Notes: a model not told the origin generated them from the letters alone. A stretch of DNA of 52,569 bases from Gammaproteobacteria bacterium (GCA_028871705.1 JAGWMP010000003.1:1-52569); one strand, 5' to 3'. Shown: positions 27,905 through 36,530, counted from the first letter of the stretch. Program-made: numbers and translations.

Positions 27905-28553
27905 AGGGAAACTCGCGCGGGGAAGTTGCCTGGCCTTCCTCGGCTTCGATGCGCAGCCGGTAGTCTCCCGGGCTGAGCCGCGCCGCGTCCGCGTAGGCGT
28001 GCAGGTAATGGTCAGGCATGACTGTGCCCTCGACCGCACCGAGTGTCTGCACGGTCGTCCCCCGAATTCGCAGCAGCGTGATGCGCTGCGCGCCCGTGGC
28101 GGAGGTCTCGGGCGCGATGCGCAGCTCGATGCGGCCCCCGGTGGGCAGCTCGAGCCGCGGGACCTGCGCGCCGCGGGTCGAGATGAACGTCCACTGCGCC
28201 GCGGGCGAGCCGTGACCGGCGGCGATGCGATCGGGCGATGCGCTCAGCAGCGAGTCCGCGTCTTTCAGTTCCCACCAGGCGCCCACGCATACCGCGGCGA
28301 CGATCGCCGCCGCGGCGAGCGGCAGCCAGCGCGCCAGGCGTACCGAGCGCACCAGGCGCGGCGCGTCGGGCGCCGCGAAATATCCCTGCCCCTGGAGCTG
28401 GCGCAGGCCTTCGCGGAGCCGGAGAGAGTGCTCGAGCTCACGGGCGAGCGTCGGGTCGCGCGCCACGCGGTCCTGGAACACGAGCCGTTCGCGCTCGGAC
28501 AATCGTCCGACGAGATAGTCGCGGATCTCGTCGTCGTGGGTGATACCGGTCAT
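27864..28553 (-). CDS. Membrane anti-sigma factor-like protein
   Basis: 229 residues. A helical cytoplasmic N-terminal domain (ITHDDEIRDYLVGRLSERERLVFQDRVARDP) is typical of anti-sigma domains but lacks the zinc HxxxCxxC motif. One transmembrane segment follows (WLPLAAAAIVAAVCVGAWW, about residues 75-93), then a periplasmic beta-rich domain (LELPTGGRIELRIAPETS onward). ATG 28553 overlaps the sigma gene stop, so the pair is co-translated. It would hold the sigma factor at the membrane; release by proteolysis would be usual, and the neighbouring subtilase is a candidate only by position. Confidence 0.78.
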   Translation of the reverse strand: MTGITHDDEIRDYLVGRLSERERLVFQDRVARDPTLARELEHSLRLREGLRQLQGQGYFAAPDAPRLVRSVRLARWLPLAAAAIVAAVCVGAWWELKDADSLLSASPDRIAAGHGSPAAQWTFISTRGAQVPRLELPTGGRIELRIAPETSATGAQRITLLRIRGTTVQTLGAVEGTVMPDHYLHAYADAARLSPGDYRLRIEAEEGQATSPREFPFTLMPAAASGPHQ

Positions 28554-29191
28554 CGGAAGTACTCCAGTGCCCACAGTGCCGCGACCAGCACCGCGAGGAG
28601 GTCGCCCTTGCCGTAGCCGCTGCGCTCGAGGATTTCCCTGAAGCGGTTGCGCGCGCGGAAGATCACGCGATTGAAGTGCTGTTGCGAGAGCCCCATCTCC
28701 CGGCAGATCTTTCCCTTGTCCTCATCGCCGAGGTAAAAGCGCGCGAGGATGTTCCGGTCGCGTGCCCCCGGCATCTCATCGAGCAGATTGCGCACCGCCA
28801 CGTGCCACTGCGAGCGGCTGATGCGCTCACAGTCGCTGTCCTCGGCGTCGTCGGCGAGCTCATCGAGTCCCTCGGCACTCGAGACGGCGGAACGGTCCTT
28901 GCGTCGATGATTGCGCAGATGATTGAGCGCCACGCGGTAGAGATAGCCGCCGAGGTTCTCCGGGTGAGCGATCGCTCCGGTGCGCAGCTTCTCGAGCGTG
29001 GTGACGGCCGCATCCTGCAGAATGTCGGCCGCGACATCCGGGTCGCGCACGCGCAGCAGGATCAGGGCGCGCAGCCCCGGGAAGTCGCGATAGACTGCCG
29101 CCAGCTGGGAAACCGGGTTTGACACCGGCACGGCGACGTCGGCCTGCGCAGGGAGAATACCGAGATGGGCGGCTTGTCCCTCAACGGCCAT
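28550..29191 (-). CDS. ECF-type RNA polymerase sigma factor
   Basis: 213-residue sigma-70-family factor. Region 2 reads LAAVYRDFPGLRALILLRVRDPDVAADILQDAAVTTLEKL and NLGGYLYRVALNHLRNHRR. Region 4 reads EMPGARDRNILARFYLGDEDKGKICREMGLSQQHFNRVIFRARNRFREIL, with a helix-turn-helix. It is followed in overlap by the anti-sigma gene. The start at 29191 is preferred to 29230 because a consensus -10 (TATACT, minus strand 29203-29198) ends six bases before it, which would make the mRNA leaderless. The divergent CHAT gene is a natural candidate target. Confidence 0.9.
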   Translation of the reverse strand: MAVEGQAAHLGILPAQADVAVPVSNPVSQLAAVYRDFPGLRALILLRVRDPDVAADILQDAAVTTLEKLRTGAIAHPENLGGYLYRVALNHLRNHRRKDRSAVSSAEGLDELADDAEDSDCERISRSQWHVAVRNLLDEMPGARDRNILARFYLGDEDKGKICREMGLSQQHFNRVIFRARNRFREILERSGYGKGDLLAVLVAALWALEYFR

Positions 29192-32100
29192 GGGCCAAGT
29201 ATAAGCTGCGGCCGCAGCGCCCGGCAGCAACAGTCGCGGTTTCGCTTAAGTGCCAGTGGGTTGCTTGTTGTTCTCTCCCTCCTCGGGCTGCTGACGCCTG
29301 CGTCAGGAAGGGCATCAGGAGGGGCATTGTGTGCGGGCGCTTTGGCCCACCCGGCCTTCACGGCGGGCTCCCTCGCCACCCGGGGAACGGATGCGGCAAC
29401 CGCGGATTTCGCGCTGGCTGCGGGCCGCACTTACCTTATCGAGGTCACCGAGCGCGACAACGACGCGAACGTCGAGGTACTCGACGCAAGTGGCCGCCTG
29501 ATCGTTCGCGCCGACCACCCCGAGCGCCGCACCGGGACGCGCCGCGCCGTGGTCACGGCGCCCGAGCCGGGGAATGTCACGGTACGGGTGACCGGCAAGG
29601 AGCATGCGAACGCCAGGGGCAGCGCCGCGGTTCGCGTGTTCGAACTCGCCTCGGTCGGGCTCCCCGAGTGTGTGACTGTGCTCAGGAATCTCGCGGCGGC
29701 GGATGCGAGCTACGCTTCAGGGCTCGAGATTTCGAGCGGCCGTGCGACCTCGCCGGCGCAGAGCGCCCGGGATCTGTTTCTGCGCGCGGAAGAATCGTAC
29801 GCGGCGGCTGAGCAGGCGTTGGCCGCCACGGATGATGCGCGGTTGAGAGGCGAGACCGAATTGGCGCTCGCGGCGCTCAACTATCACAACCTGCAGGACT
29901 GGTCGAGGACGGCGGACCTGGCAAAGCAGGCTGCGGCAATTCTGGCGCCGGTCGATGCGTACCGGCAGGCGCGGGCCGAGGCTCTCATGGCGGCGGCCTG
30001 GATGGAGATCGGCTCGGCCGGCTCCGTCGAACAATCGGCGAAAATGCTGGCCGAGGCGCGAGCCGTGCTGCGGCGTGTGAACCGCTTTCACATGCAGCGG
30101 GACGAGCGCTTCGACGCCTCGCTGGCGCTTACGAACATCGGGCTCAGCTACCTGTATCAGGGTCGCTATGCGGACTGCATCGCTGGGTCGGCTGCGGCAA
30201 ACCGACTCTTAACGTCCATTCATGAGACGCTGCGGGCTGCACAAGCGTGGCAGAACCGCTCGCTTTGTCTGTGGGGACTCGGACGTTTGTCAGAGGCGCG
30301 TGACGGGTTCTTGCGTTCTCTCGCCGACATCCCGCCGCAACCGCTGCCCCAGGTTTACCTCGCATCGATCACAAACACCGCGCTGCTCGATTACTCGCTC
30401 GGCAGCTACGATGATTCTCTGCGACTCTATGACCGCGCTCTTGCCTTCGCGCAGCGGACCCAGGACGAGCGCGATAGCGCTTATTGTCTCTACGGGATCG
30501 GCGTGAACTATGCTGCTCTCGGGGATCCCGAGCGCGCACGGGAGTTTCTGATGCGCTCACTCACTATCCGTACGGTGGCGTTCGACGGACGCGGCCGAAT
30601 GGACACCCTGCGTGCCCTTGCGCGGGTGGACGGCGAAGAAGGGAAACTGGAGGAGGCCATTGGTTACGATCAAGAGGCTTTAACTCTCGCCGTGGACCCT
30701 CTGGCTCAGGAGAGCATCCGCGTGCAGCTCGCGACCCACACCGCGTCGGCGGGACATTTCGAAGAGGCGAAGTCACTTCTCGACGAAGTCCTCGAGAAGG
30801 GCCCTCGCGGCGACCCACTCATCCTGGCGGACGCGCGGGTACAGCGCGCGGTTATTTATCGGCGCCTCGGGCGGACGAACGAAGCGCTCGTCGATCTCAG
30901 GATGGCCCTTGGCGGGTTCCACGCCTTGAGCAGCGTATCCCAGGAGTTTGCGGGCCGCCTCGAGCTCGCGCGAACGCTGCGGCAAGCCGGAAATGCGCGT
31001 GAGGCGTTGGTAGCGGTGGATCGCGCGCTCGCTCTGGGCGATGCAGTGCGGGTGCAGAGCGTGAACCCTGACTTTCGTGTGCAGCTGCAGGCACCCCTGC
31101 GCGCCGCCTATGATCTGAAGATCGAGCTCCTGCGGTCCGAGTACGACGCGGCCGTTCTTGGCGGCCGCACAGCGCATGCCGATGCGTTGGCCGCGAAAGC
31201 GTTCGCGGCAGCGGATTCCTCACGAGCACATTCGTTTGCCGATGTCGCCGCGCAGGAGTACTCACCGGCGCTTCGCCGCGAGCTCGCCTCGGAGCTGCAC
31301 CGGCGTGAGAGCCTCTATCGCGAGCTGGCCGAGCGGCGTTTCGCACTGGACTATCTGATCGATCCTTCGCCGAGTCGGAATCCGCGCGCGAAGAAGCTGT
31401 TGAGTGACATTGCCGAGCTCGAGCGGCAGGCGGACACGCTCAACACCGTGATCGCGAGGCGCGCTGCCCACTCTGGCGAACCGGCGGCAGGCGCGCGCCG
31501 GAGCATTCCGGTCATGCCCGCGAACACGGGACTCATCTCTTATTGGCTTGGGGCGGAATCCTCATACGCCTGGGTCGTGCTGCCCGGCGAACTGCACTGG
31601 GTACGTCTGGCTGAGCCGAAAGTGATCGAAAAGCAGGCAACCGCTTTCCACGACTCCCTCACGCACTTCATGGACCAGTCCGTGGAGCAGCGTCTGACGG
31701 CGGGGGCGCGGGTCTCCGAATTCGTGCTGCACCCTCTGGAGTCCTGGCTCTCGGGGGTCAATCAGTGGGTCATCGTGCCGGACGGGGTTCTCGACTACAT
31801 CCCGTTCGCAGCACTCGAAGAATCCTCGAATCCGCAGTCATTCGTCGTTCTGCGGCACGATGTCGCGCTCACTCCCGCCGCCTGGATGCTGGGAGCGACG
31901 GACGACGAGGGGAATGCCGGTTCGAAGCGCGGCCTGTTGCTGGTAGACGACCCGGTGTATGAGGGAGACGATCCGAGGCTGGCGGCCCGGCAGCGGGCGT
32001 CCGCCGCGCCGGCTCCCGGAGCCTCCCCGGACGTCTATGACTATCGACGTCTTCTCTACACTGCACAGGAGGCCGCCGCCATCCGGCGCTTGTTTCCGCC

Positions 32101-32689
32101 CTCCGAAGTCGATGAGCTGGCGGGCCTCGATGCAACTCGAGAGCGTTTTCTTGCGAGTGATCTCTCCCGATACCGCTTCATTCATGTCGCGGCACACGGC
32201 ACGGTCGATACGCGCGTACCGGAGCTCTCGGCACTGGTGCTCGGCTCGTATGACGCAAGTGGTAGGACGGTCGATGGCGCCGTCCGTGTACCGGACCTCG
32301 CGCTACTGCGGCTGCATGCGGATGTAGCGGTCTTCAGTGCCTGCGACACCGCAATGGGCGAAGAAGTGGCGAGCGAGGGGCTGGTCGGTATCGGCTCGAC
32401 GGTACTGGCGCGGGGAGTACGGGCGGTCGTCGGCTCGCTCTGGCCGGTGTCCGATGAGATTGGCGCGCAGCTCATGACAGAGTTCTACCGGCACCTGCTG
32501 CGCGACTCGATGAGCGCACCCGCGGCGCTCGCCGCCGCCATGCGATCGGTCGTGTCTCGAGAGAGAGCCGCGGATCCTGCGCTGTGGGCCGCATTTCAGG
32601 TGTCCGTCGTTGCGCTCGGCCCCGGCCGGCCGAGCCGCAACGGCGGTTTGAAGGTTTCAACCAAGTCTGCCGAAGGGGGCACATTGTGA
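29165..32689 (+). CDS. TPR-CHAT protein (predicted caspase-like protease, exported)
   Basis: 1174-residue protein. A hydrophobic segment (LLVVLSLLGLLTPASG, about residues 33-48) looks like a signal peptide with a long n-region. It is followed by a beta-rich domain (about 70-170), a long array of TPR-type helical repeats (about 180-650) and a C-terminal CHAT domain. The caspase-like dyad is intact: His1011 in HVAAHG and Cys1060 in FSACDT, with LARGVRAVVGSLWPVSD downstream. CHAT proteins are separase/caspase-type peptidases. The start is uncertain: ATG 29165 overlaps the divergent sigma gene by 27 bases, and a TTG at about 29261 would lie at the hydrophobic core. Its stop overlaps the next GTG. 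Base composition looks less GC-extreme than the neighbours. Confidence 0.88.
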   Translation: MGGLSLNGHGPSISCGRSARQQQSRFRLSASGLLVVLSLLGLLTPASGRASGGALCAGALAHPAFTAGSLATRGTDAATADFALAAGRTYLIEVTERDNDANVEVLDASGRLIVRADHPERRTGTRRAVVTAPEPGNVTVRVTGKEHANARGSAAVRVFELASVGLPECVTVLRNLAAADASYASGLEISSGRATSPAQSARDLFLRAEESYAAAEQALAATDDARLRGETELALAALNYHNLQDWSRTADLAKQAAAILAPVDAYRQARAEALMAAAWMEIGSAGSVEQSAKMLAEARAVLRRVNRFHMQRDERFDASLALTNIGLSYLYQGRYADCIAGSAAANRLLTSIHETLRAAQAWQNRSLCLWGLGRLSEARDGFLRSLADIPPQPLPQVYLASITNTALLDYSLGSYDDSLRLYDRALAFAQRTQDERDSAYCLYGIGVNYAALGDPERAREFLMRSLTIRTVAFDGRGRMDTLRALARVDGEEGKLEEAIGYDQEALTLAVDPLAQESIRVQLATHTASAGHFEEAKSLLDEVLEKGPRGDPLILADARVQRAVIYRRLGRTNEALVDLRMALGGFHALSSVSQEFAGRLELARTLRQAGNAREALVAVDRALALGDAVRVQSVNPDFRVQLQAPLRAAYDLKIELLRSEYDAAVLGGRTAHADALAAKAFAAADSSRAHSFADVAAQEYSPALRRELASELHRRESLYRELAERRFALDYLIDPSPSRNPRAKKLLSDIAELERQADTLNTVIARRAAHSGEPAAGARRSIPVMPANTGLISYWLGAESSYAWVVLPGELHWVRLAEPKVIEKQATAFHDSLTHFMDQSVEQRLTAGARVSEFVLHPLESWLSGVNQWVIVPDGVLDYIPFAALEESSNPQSFVVLRHDVALTPAAWMLGATDDEGNAGSKRGLLLVDDPVYEGDDPRLAARQRASAAPAPGASPDVYDYRRLLYTAQEAAAIRRLFPPSEVDELAGLDATRERFLASDLSRYRFIHVAAHGTVDTRVPELSALVLGSYDASGRTVDGAVRVPDLALLRLHADVAVFSACDTAMGEEVASEGLVGIGSTVLARGVRAVVGSLWPVSDEIGAQLMTEFYRHLLRDSMSAPAALAAAMRSVVSRERAADPALWAAFQVSVVALGPGRPSRNGGLKVSTKSAEGGTL

Positions 32690-33216
32690 AGCGCTGGACG
32701 AATACGAGAGTGACGCTCAACGACAGCTGGGGGCCCGGAGCCGCCCACTCGCTCAGGACGCCCGTGGGACGTCAACCTGAGTTCGCGCTGACTCCGCGTT
32801 ATCTGCGCGGGCCAGACGGCACTCCGCAGCTCGCGCACTTCGCGATCGACTTTCCGTCCGGCTACCTTGCCGACGGCTGGCAGGGAGTAAATTTCATTCC
32901 CCTAGGCTCGCGGGAAGTGAAGGGGATCAAAGGCCTGCCGCCCTGGAAGGCGGCTCACCGGAACCGTTATAAGAAAGCGATTGAAGCTGCGGCCGAGAGC
33001 CTCTCCGACCCACGGACCCGGCGGCTCGAGGCGGTCATCCCCTATGTCGGCAGCCGGGGAAGCGTGGGCTATAACAAGGTCCGACTCTTCTATGTCTCTG
33101 GCGCGGTCAGAGGGCAGGACCGCCATCTGGTCATCGTCAAGGTCGCGACTCACGTCGGAATCAAGGGGGAGGTGCAGGGCCGCCAGGATGGAAGCGGTCA
33201 CGGGCCGCCTCACTGA
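32686..33216 (+). CDS. Unknown protein coupled to the CHAT gene
   Basis: 176-residue protein that I cannot assign to a family. The GTG start overlaps the CHAT stop and is preceded by a good ribosome site (gaaggggg), so it is made with the CHAT protein. No signal peptide or membrane segment is visible. It is basic, with WTNTRVTLNDSWGPG near the start, a HFAIDFPSGYLADGWQGVNFIPLG stretch and a helical basic middle (KAAHRNRYKKAIEAAAESL). A partner, substrate or regulator of the CHAT protease is plausible from coupling alone. A 10-bp hairpin follows its stop. Confidence 0.75.
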   Translation: MKRWTNTRVTLNDSWGPGAAHSLRTPVGRQPEFALTPRYLRGPDGTPQLAHFAIDFPSGYLADGWQGVNFIPLGSREVKGIKGLPPWKAAHRNRYKKAIEAAAESLSDPRTRRLEAVIPYVGSRGSVGYNKVRLFYVSGAVRGQDRHLVIVKVATHVGIKGEVQGRQDGSGHGPPH

Positions 33217-33230
33217 CGCCCTGGCGGCTG

Positions 33231-33254
33231 GCGCACGGCGCCGACGCCGTGCGC
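33231..33254. terminator. Hairpin between convergent genes, possible bidirectional terminator
   Basis: Perfect 10-bp stem gcgcacggcg (33231-33240) and cgccgtgcgc (33245-33254) with a ccga loop. It lies between the stop of the unknown CHAT-coupled gene and the stop of the convergent Cys-rich gene. No T-run is present on either strand, so termination is not certain. Confidence 0.5.
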
Positions 33255-33577
33255 TAGACCGTCCGCAGCTCGGCGCGGCTCACCCGCTCGCAGGTCTCGG
33301 CTCTGATGGCGCTCGCGATCGAGATGCCGGCCCTGAGCACGAACGGGCCCGGCAGGCGGCTGCAGGAGGCGCACAGCGGCACGATGCCTTCGCCCATCCC
33401 GCCCTGGTGCACGACGTGCCCACCGACACTCGGGGCGTTGGAGCAGCCGGCGACGGAGCACCGGGGCGGCCAGAACTGCCCGGAAAAGGTCATCCAGTGC
33501 TGTATCCAGGACCCGCACACGCAGGGCCTGAGACTCGTGCCGTCCTTGATCGTCCAGCCGTTCGCCGCAATGCTCAT
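33254..33577 (-). CDS. Small Cys/His-rich (zinc-finger or HNH-like) protein
   Basis: 107 residues with regularly placed possible metal ligands: Cys19, Cys21, His27, Cys40, Cys45, His54, His57, Cys69 and Cys72 (PCVCGSWIQHW, PRCSVAGCSN, VGGHVVHQ, VPLCASCS). The order CxC-H-CxxxxC-HxxH-CxxC suggests a treble-clef or HNH-like zinc fold; short proteins of this pattern occur in many bacteria without known function. ATG 33577 is favoured because gggga stands just upstream; a longer start would add a non-conserved-looking leader. It converges on the CHAT-coupled gene. DNA or RNA binding is only a guess. Confidence 0.7.
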   Translation of the reverse strand: MSIAANGWTIKDGTSLRPCVCGSWIQHWMTFSGQFWPPRCSVAGCSNAPSVGGHVVHQGGMGEGIVPLCASCSRLPGPFVLRAGISIASAIRAETCERVSRAELRTV

Positions 33578-33905
33578 CAGGTCCCCTGTCCCCAGGTATC
33601 TATCCAGATACTGTCGTGACGGGTGAGGCCGTCCCATCCATAGCAGTGGGACGGCGCCTTACTTCCGCGGTGCCACCGGCTCGGACGGCGGCATCACCGA
33701 CCGGTCGAGCCGCTGCTCGGATCTCCAGAACGTGATCGTGTAGCCGAGCCTCACGTGGGTCGCGCCAGAAACGCGTCGCTGTAATGAAATGTGTCGCACG
33801 AGACCTTGTCATGCGCGGAAAAAAGCTTAGAGCGCCGCGGCTCCGGTCGGTTCCACTCGGTGGATGCGCCGCGGAGGGTAGTTGCGCGGCGGGTCGGTGG
33901 CGGAC
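33578..33905. other. Gene-free stretch with hairpin and possible gene remnant
   Basis: 328 bases without a full gene. It contains a perfect 9-bp stem (gccgtccca 33628-33636 and tgggacggc 33647-33655, 10-base loop) and, on the minus strand, a short open frame ending at 33659. A notably A-rich patch (ggaaaaaagctt) occurs near 33821-33832. No RNA gene was recognised. Confidence 0.5.
33659..33808 (-). pseudogene. Possible C-terminal remnant of an outer-membrane protein
   Basis: Forty-nine codons open from just after a TGA to TAA at 33659-33661. The translation contains ATHVRLGYTITFWRSEQ, which resembles the last strand of an outer-membrane beta barrel such as the LpxR/DUF2219 type, then a short polar tail. 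The 9-bp hairpin at 33628-33655 begins right after its stop, as a gene-end terminator would. No upstream part of such a gene remains. Low confidence. Confidence 0.3.
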
Positions 33906-34955
33906 TCAGCCCGAGGAGGTATTGCGCGCGACTTTCTTCGGCGAGTAGCCGAACTGGCGCGTGAAGGCGGCCGTGAAGCTGCCGTGATGCGCATATCCGG
34001 CGCGGCGGGCGATCTGCTGCACCTGCAGGTCCGTGGTGCGCAGCAATTCGCGCGCGAACTCGAGCCGCTGGCGCCGTACGAACTCGGCCGTGGTTTCCCC
34101 GAAGAGCTGATGGAAGCCGCTGCAGAGCTTGGAGTAGTTCATGCCGGCGCGGCGCGCCAGCACCGCCAGGCGGGGTGGAACGACGAAATCCGCGGCCAGT
34201 GCATCGCGCACGGCCTGCAGCTGCCGGCGGTCGCGGGCGCTCAGCTTGAGCCGGCCGGCGTCATCGAGCGGGGCGAAGATGCCGATATTGCTCAACGTCG
34301 CGTACAGGAGCTCGTTCGCCTTGGCGCAGGCATAAAGCCAGTGAAGCGGGTCGTCACGGTTGGCACGCACGATCTCGCGCAGCAGCGGCAGCGTCGCACC
34401 GATGTGCGGCCCGGTGCGGTAGCGCGGCACCAGCGGCGCGCTCTCGCCGACCGACAACGCCGCCTCGAGGCGCGTCGCAGCGCGCTCGTTCACCTGGTCG
34501 AGCCAGGCGCGGTCGCAATAGAGGCTCACCCAGGTCTCGCGGCCGAACTGCGCGGCGCCGAGGCGCTCGCTGGCATCGTCGCAGCCGTTCGGCTGGAACC
34601 ACAAGAGCCACGATGGCTCGGCGATGCGGCATTCTCCCCAGGAGCCGCCGATCTCGATGGCGCCCGAGATGCGGTAGTGGAATTCGACGATGTCCTGGCC
34701 CTGCAGCGGGCTCTCGAACCGGTCGATGGAGGCGACGTCGACGACCGCCATCACCATCCAGGGGGAGAGGTAATACGTGTCGCAGCGGTTGCCCGGATCC
34801 TCGGACGAGAAGCGCAGCGGATGGCGGTAGGCGCTGTAGCGCGAGGCGAACGGCGAGTGCGTGGCGTCGGTGGTCTGCAGGCACTGCAGCTGCGGCGGCA
34901 CCACCACGCGGGTCTCGGCCACCTCGAATCGGCTGACGACGCCTGAATCGATCAT
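33906..34955 (-). CDS. AraC-family transcriptional regulator
   Basis: 349 residues. The N-terminal half resembles the AraC-binding-like sensor domain (AYRHPLRFSSEDPGNRCDTYYLSP, then EFHYRISGAIEIGG). The C-terminal 100 residues form the double HTH (PRLAVLARRAGMNYSKLCSGFHQLFGETTAEFVRRQRLEFARELL and VQQIARRAGYAHHGSFTAAFTRQFGYSPKK). ATG 34955 is chosen over a TTG two codons earlier. It lies 39 bases downstream of the MttB-family gene in the same direction, so it may be co-transcribed with the demethylation genes it presumably controls. The inducer is unknown. Confidence 0.92.
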   Translation of the reverse strand: MIDSGVVSRFEVAETRVVVPPQLQCLQTTDATHSPFASRYSAYRHPLRFSSEDPGNRCDTYYLSPWMVMAVVDVASIDRFESPLQGQDIVEFHYRISGAIEIGGSWGECRIAEPSWLLWFQPNGCDDASERLGAAQFGRETWVSLYCDRAWLDQVNERAATRLEAALSVGESAPLVPRYRTGPHIGATLPLLREIVRANRDDPLHWLYACAKANELLYATLSNIGIFAPLDDAGRLKLSARDRRQLQAVRDALAADFVVPPRLAVLARRAGMNYSKLCSGFHQLFGETTAEFVRRQRLEFARELLRTTDLQVQQIARRAGYAHHGSFTAAFTRQFGYSPKKVARNTSSG

Positions 34956-34994
34956 CGGCAACGACGATGCCGTGGCGGTGCGGTTCTGTCAACG

Positions 34995-36530
34995 CTAGTA
35001 GGACGCATCGGGCATCGAGGCCTTGCGCCGGGCAATGTACTCGCGGAGCGCCGCATCGATCGCGGCCTCGAGCGGCGGCGGCTCGTAAGCGGCGAGCAGC
35101 CCCTGCCAGCGCCGCGTGGCGCGCCACAGGATGTCGTGGGCGCCCGCCTCCTGCCACTGCTCGAAGGAGTTGTTGTCGGCGAGGTCGGCATCGAGAAAGG
35201 CGGTCTCGTAGTTGCGCAGCGTATGGGTGCTGCCGAGGAAATGCTTGCCCGGACCCACCTCGCGGAAGGCCTCCAGAGCGAAGGCGTTGTCATCGAGCGC
35301 CATGCCGGCGGCGACCACGTGCATGAGCGCGCACTGGTCGAGATCCATGACGAACTTCTCGTACGACATGACGAGGCCGCCCTCGAGCCAGCCGGCCGAG
35401 TGCAGCACGAAGTTGGCGCCGGCCAGGATCGCGGGCCAGAGCGAGTTGGCGCTCTCGCTGGCGGCCTGGCCGTCGGGGACCTTGGAGGCGCAGAGATTTC
35501 CGCCGCAGCGCAGCGGCACGCCGAGGCGCCGCGCCAGCTGCCCGATGGCGAAGTAGGCGAGTGCGGGCTCCGGGGTGCCGAAGGTCGGCGCGCCGCTCCT
35601 GAGCGACATCGAGGAGAGGAAGTTGCCGAGGATCGCCGGCGACCCGGCGCGCTCGAGCTGTCCGAGCGCGACGCAGAACAGCGCCTCGGCGAAGCACTGG
35701 GCGAGACCGCCGGCGGTGGTCACCGGTCCCATCGCACCCCCGAGAATGAAGGGCACGCATACGGGCGCCTGGTTGGCGGCGGCGTAGGTGCGGATCACGC
35801 GGCACGCCTCGCCGTCGAGCACCAGCGGGGAATTGACGTTGACGTTGCCGAGGATCACGCAGTGCCGGTCGACGAAGTCGCGCCCGAAGAGGATGCGGCA
35901 CATCTCGATCGAGTCGGCGGCGCGCGCGGCGGTCGTGACCGAGCCCATGAAGGGCTTGTCGGAGAGCGTCATGTGCGCGTACACCATGTCGAGGTGACGC
36001 TTGTTGACCGGGACATCGGTCGGCTCGCACACCGTGCCGCCGGAGTGGTGCAGCCAGGGCGAGAGGTAGGCGAGCCGCACGAAGTTGTGAAAGTCCGCGA
36101 GCGTGCCGTAACGGCGGCCGCCGTCGGCGTCGCTCACGAAAGGCGAGCCGTAGGCGGGTGCGAGCACCGTCGAGCGGCCGCCGATGGTGACGCTGCGGGC
36201 GGGGTTGCGCGCGTGCTGCGTGAAGGAGCTGGGCGCCGAGCGGCGCACGATGGCGCGCGCGAGCCCCTTCGGCACGCGCACCCGGCAGTCGTTCGCGATG
36301 TCGGCGCCCGCCGCGCGCCAGAGCGCGATCGCCTCCGGGTCGCCGCGGATCTCGAGGCCGATTTCCTCGAGGATGCGGTCGGCGTGCGCCTCGATGCAGA
36401 CGAGCGCCTCCTCGCCGAGCATTTCGTAGGGCGGGATCGCGCGCGTGATGAACGTGGCGGCCGCCGGGTGGAGCGCGCGCACTTTAGGCGCGCGGCGGCG
36501 GCGCTTGTCGCCTGCGCGCGGCTCGGTCAT
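34995..36530 (-). CDS. MttB-family methyltransferase (non-pyrrolysine)
   Basis: 511-residue member of the trimethylamine methyltransferase superfamily (COG5598). The frame has no internal TAG, so it belongs to the pyrrolysine-free group that includes glycine betaine:corrinoid methyltransferase MtgB. Visible segments include ILEEIGLEIRGDPEAIALWRAAGADI, HHSGGTVCEPTDVPVNKRHLDMVY, ILGNVNVNSPLVLDGE and LHSAGWLEGGLVMSYEKFVMD. It would remove a methyl group from a quaternary or tertiary amine onto a corrinoid protein, but no corrinoid-protein gene is in the window. Its ATG overlaps the stop of the FAD/GcvT gene (ATGA). The nearby dehydrogenase and Rieske oxygenase support an N-methyl compound as substrate. 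Confidence 0.9.
   Translation of the reverse strand: MTEPRAGDKRRRRAPKVRALHPAAATFITRAIPPYEMLGEEALVCIEAHADRILEEIGLEIRGDPEAIALWRAAGADIANDCRVRVPKGLARAIVRRSAPSSFTQHARNPARSVTIGGRSTVLAPAYGSPFVSDADGGRRYGTLADFHNFVRLAYLSPWLHHSGGTVCEPTDVPVNKRHLDMVYAHMTLSDKPFMGSVTTAARAADSIEMCRILFGRDFVDRHCVILGNVNVNSPLVLDGEACRVIRTYAAANQAPVCVPFILGGAMGPVTTAGGLAQCFAEALFCVALGQLERAGSPAILGNFLSSMSLRSGAPTFGTPEPALAYFAIGQLARRLGVPLRCGGNLCASKVPDGQAASESANSLWPAILAGANFVLHSAGWLEGGLVMSYEKFVMDLDQCALMHVVAAGMALDDNAFALEAFREVGPGKHFLGSTHTLRNYETAFLDADLADNNSFEQWQEAGAHDILWRATRRWQGLLAAYEPPPLEAAIDAALREYIARRKASMPDASY

Noticed and set aside
33600-33812. Seventy-codon minus-strand frame starting at 33812
   Set aside because: Overlaps the more protein-like remnant frame and the hairpin; Arg/Ala-rich with no recognisable pattern or ribosome site.
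34995-36530. Pyrrolysine-containing MttB
   Set aside because: No in-frame TAG occurs in the gene, so it belongs to the non-pyrrolysine branch.
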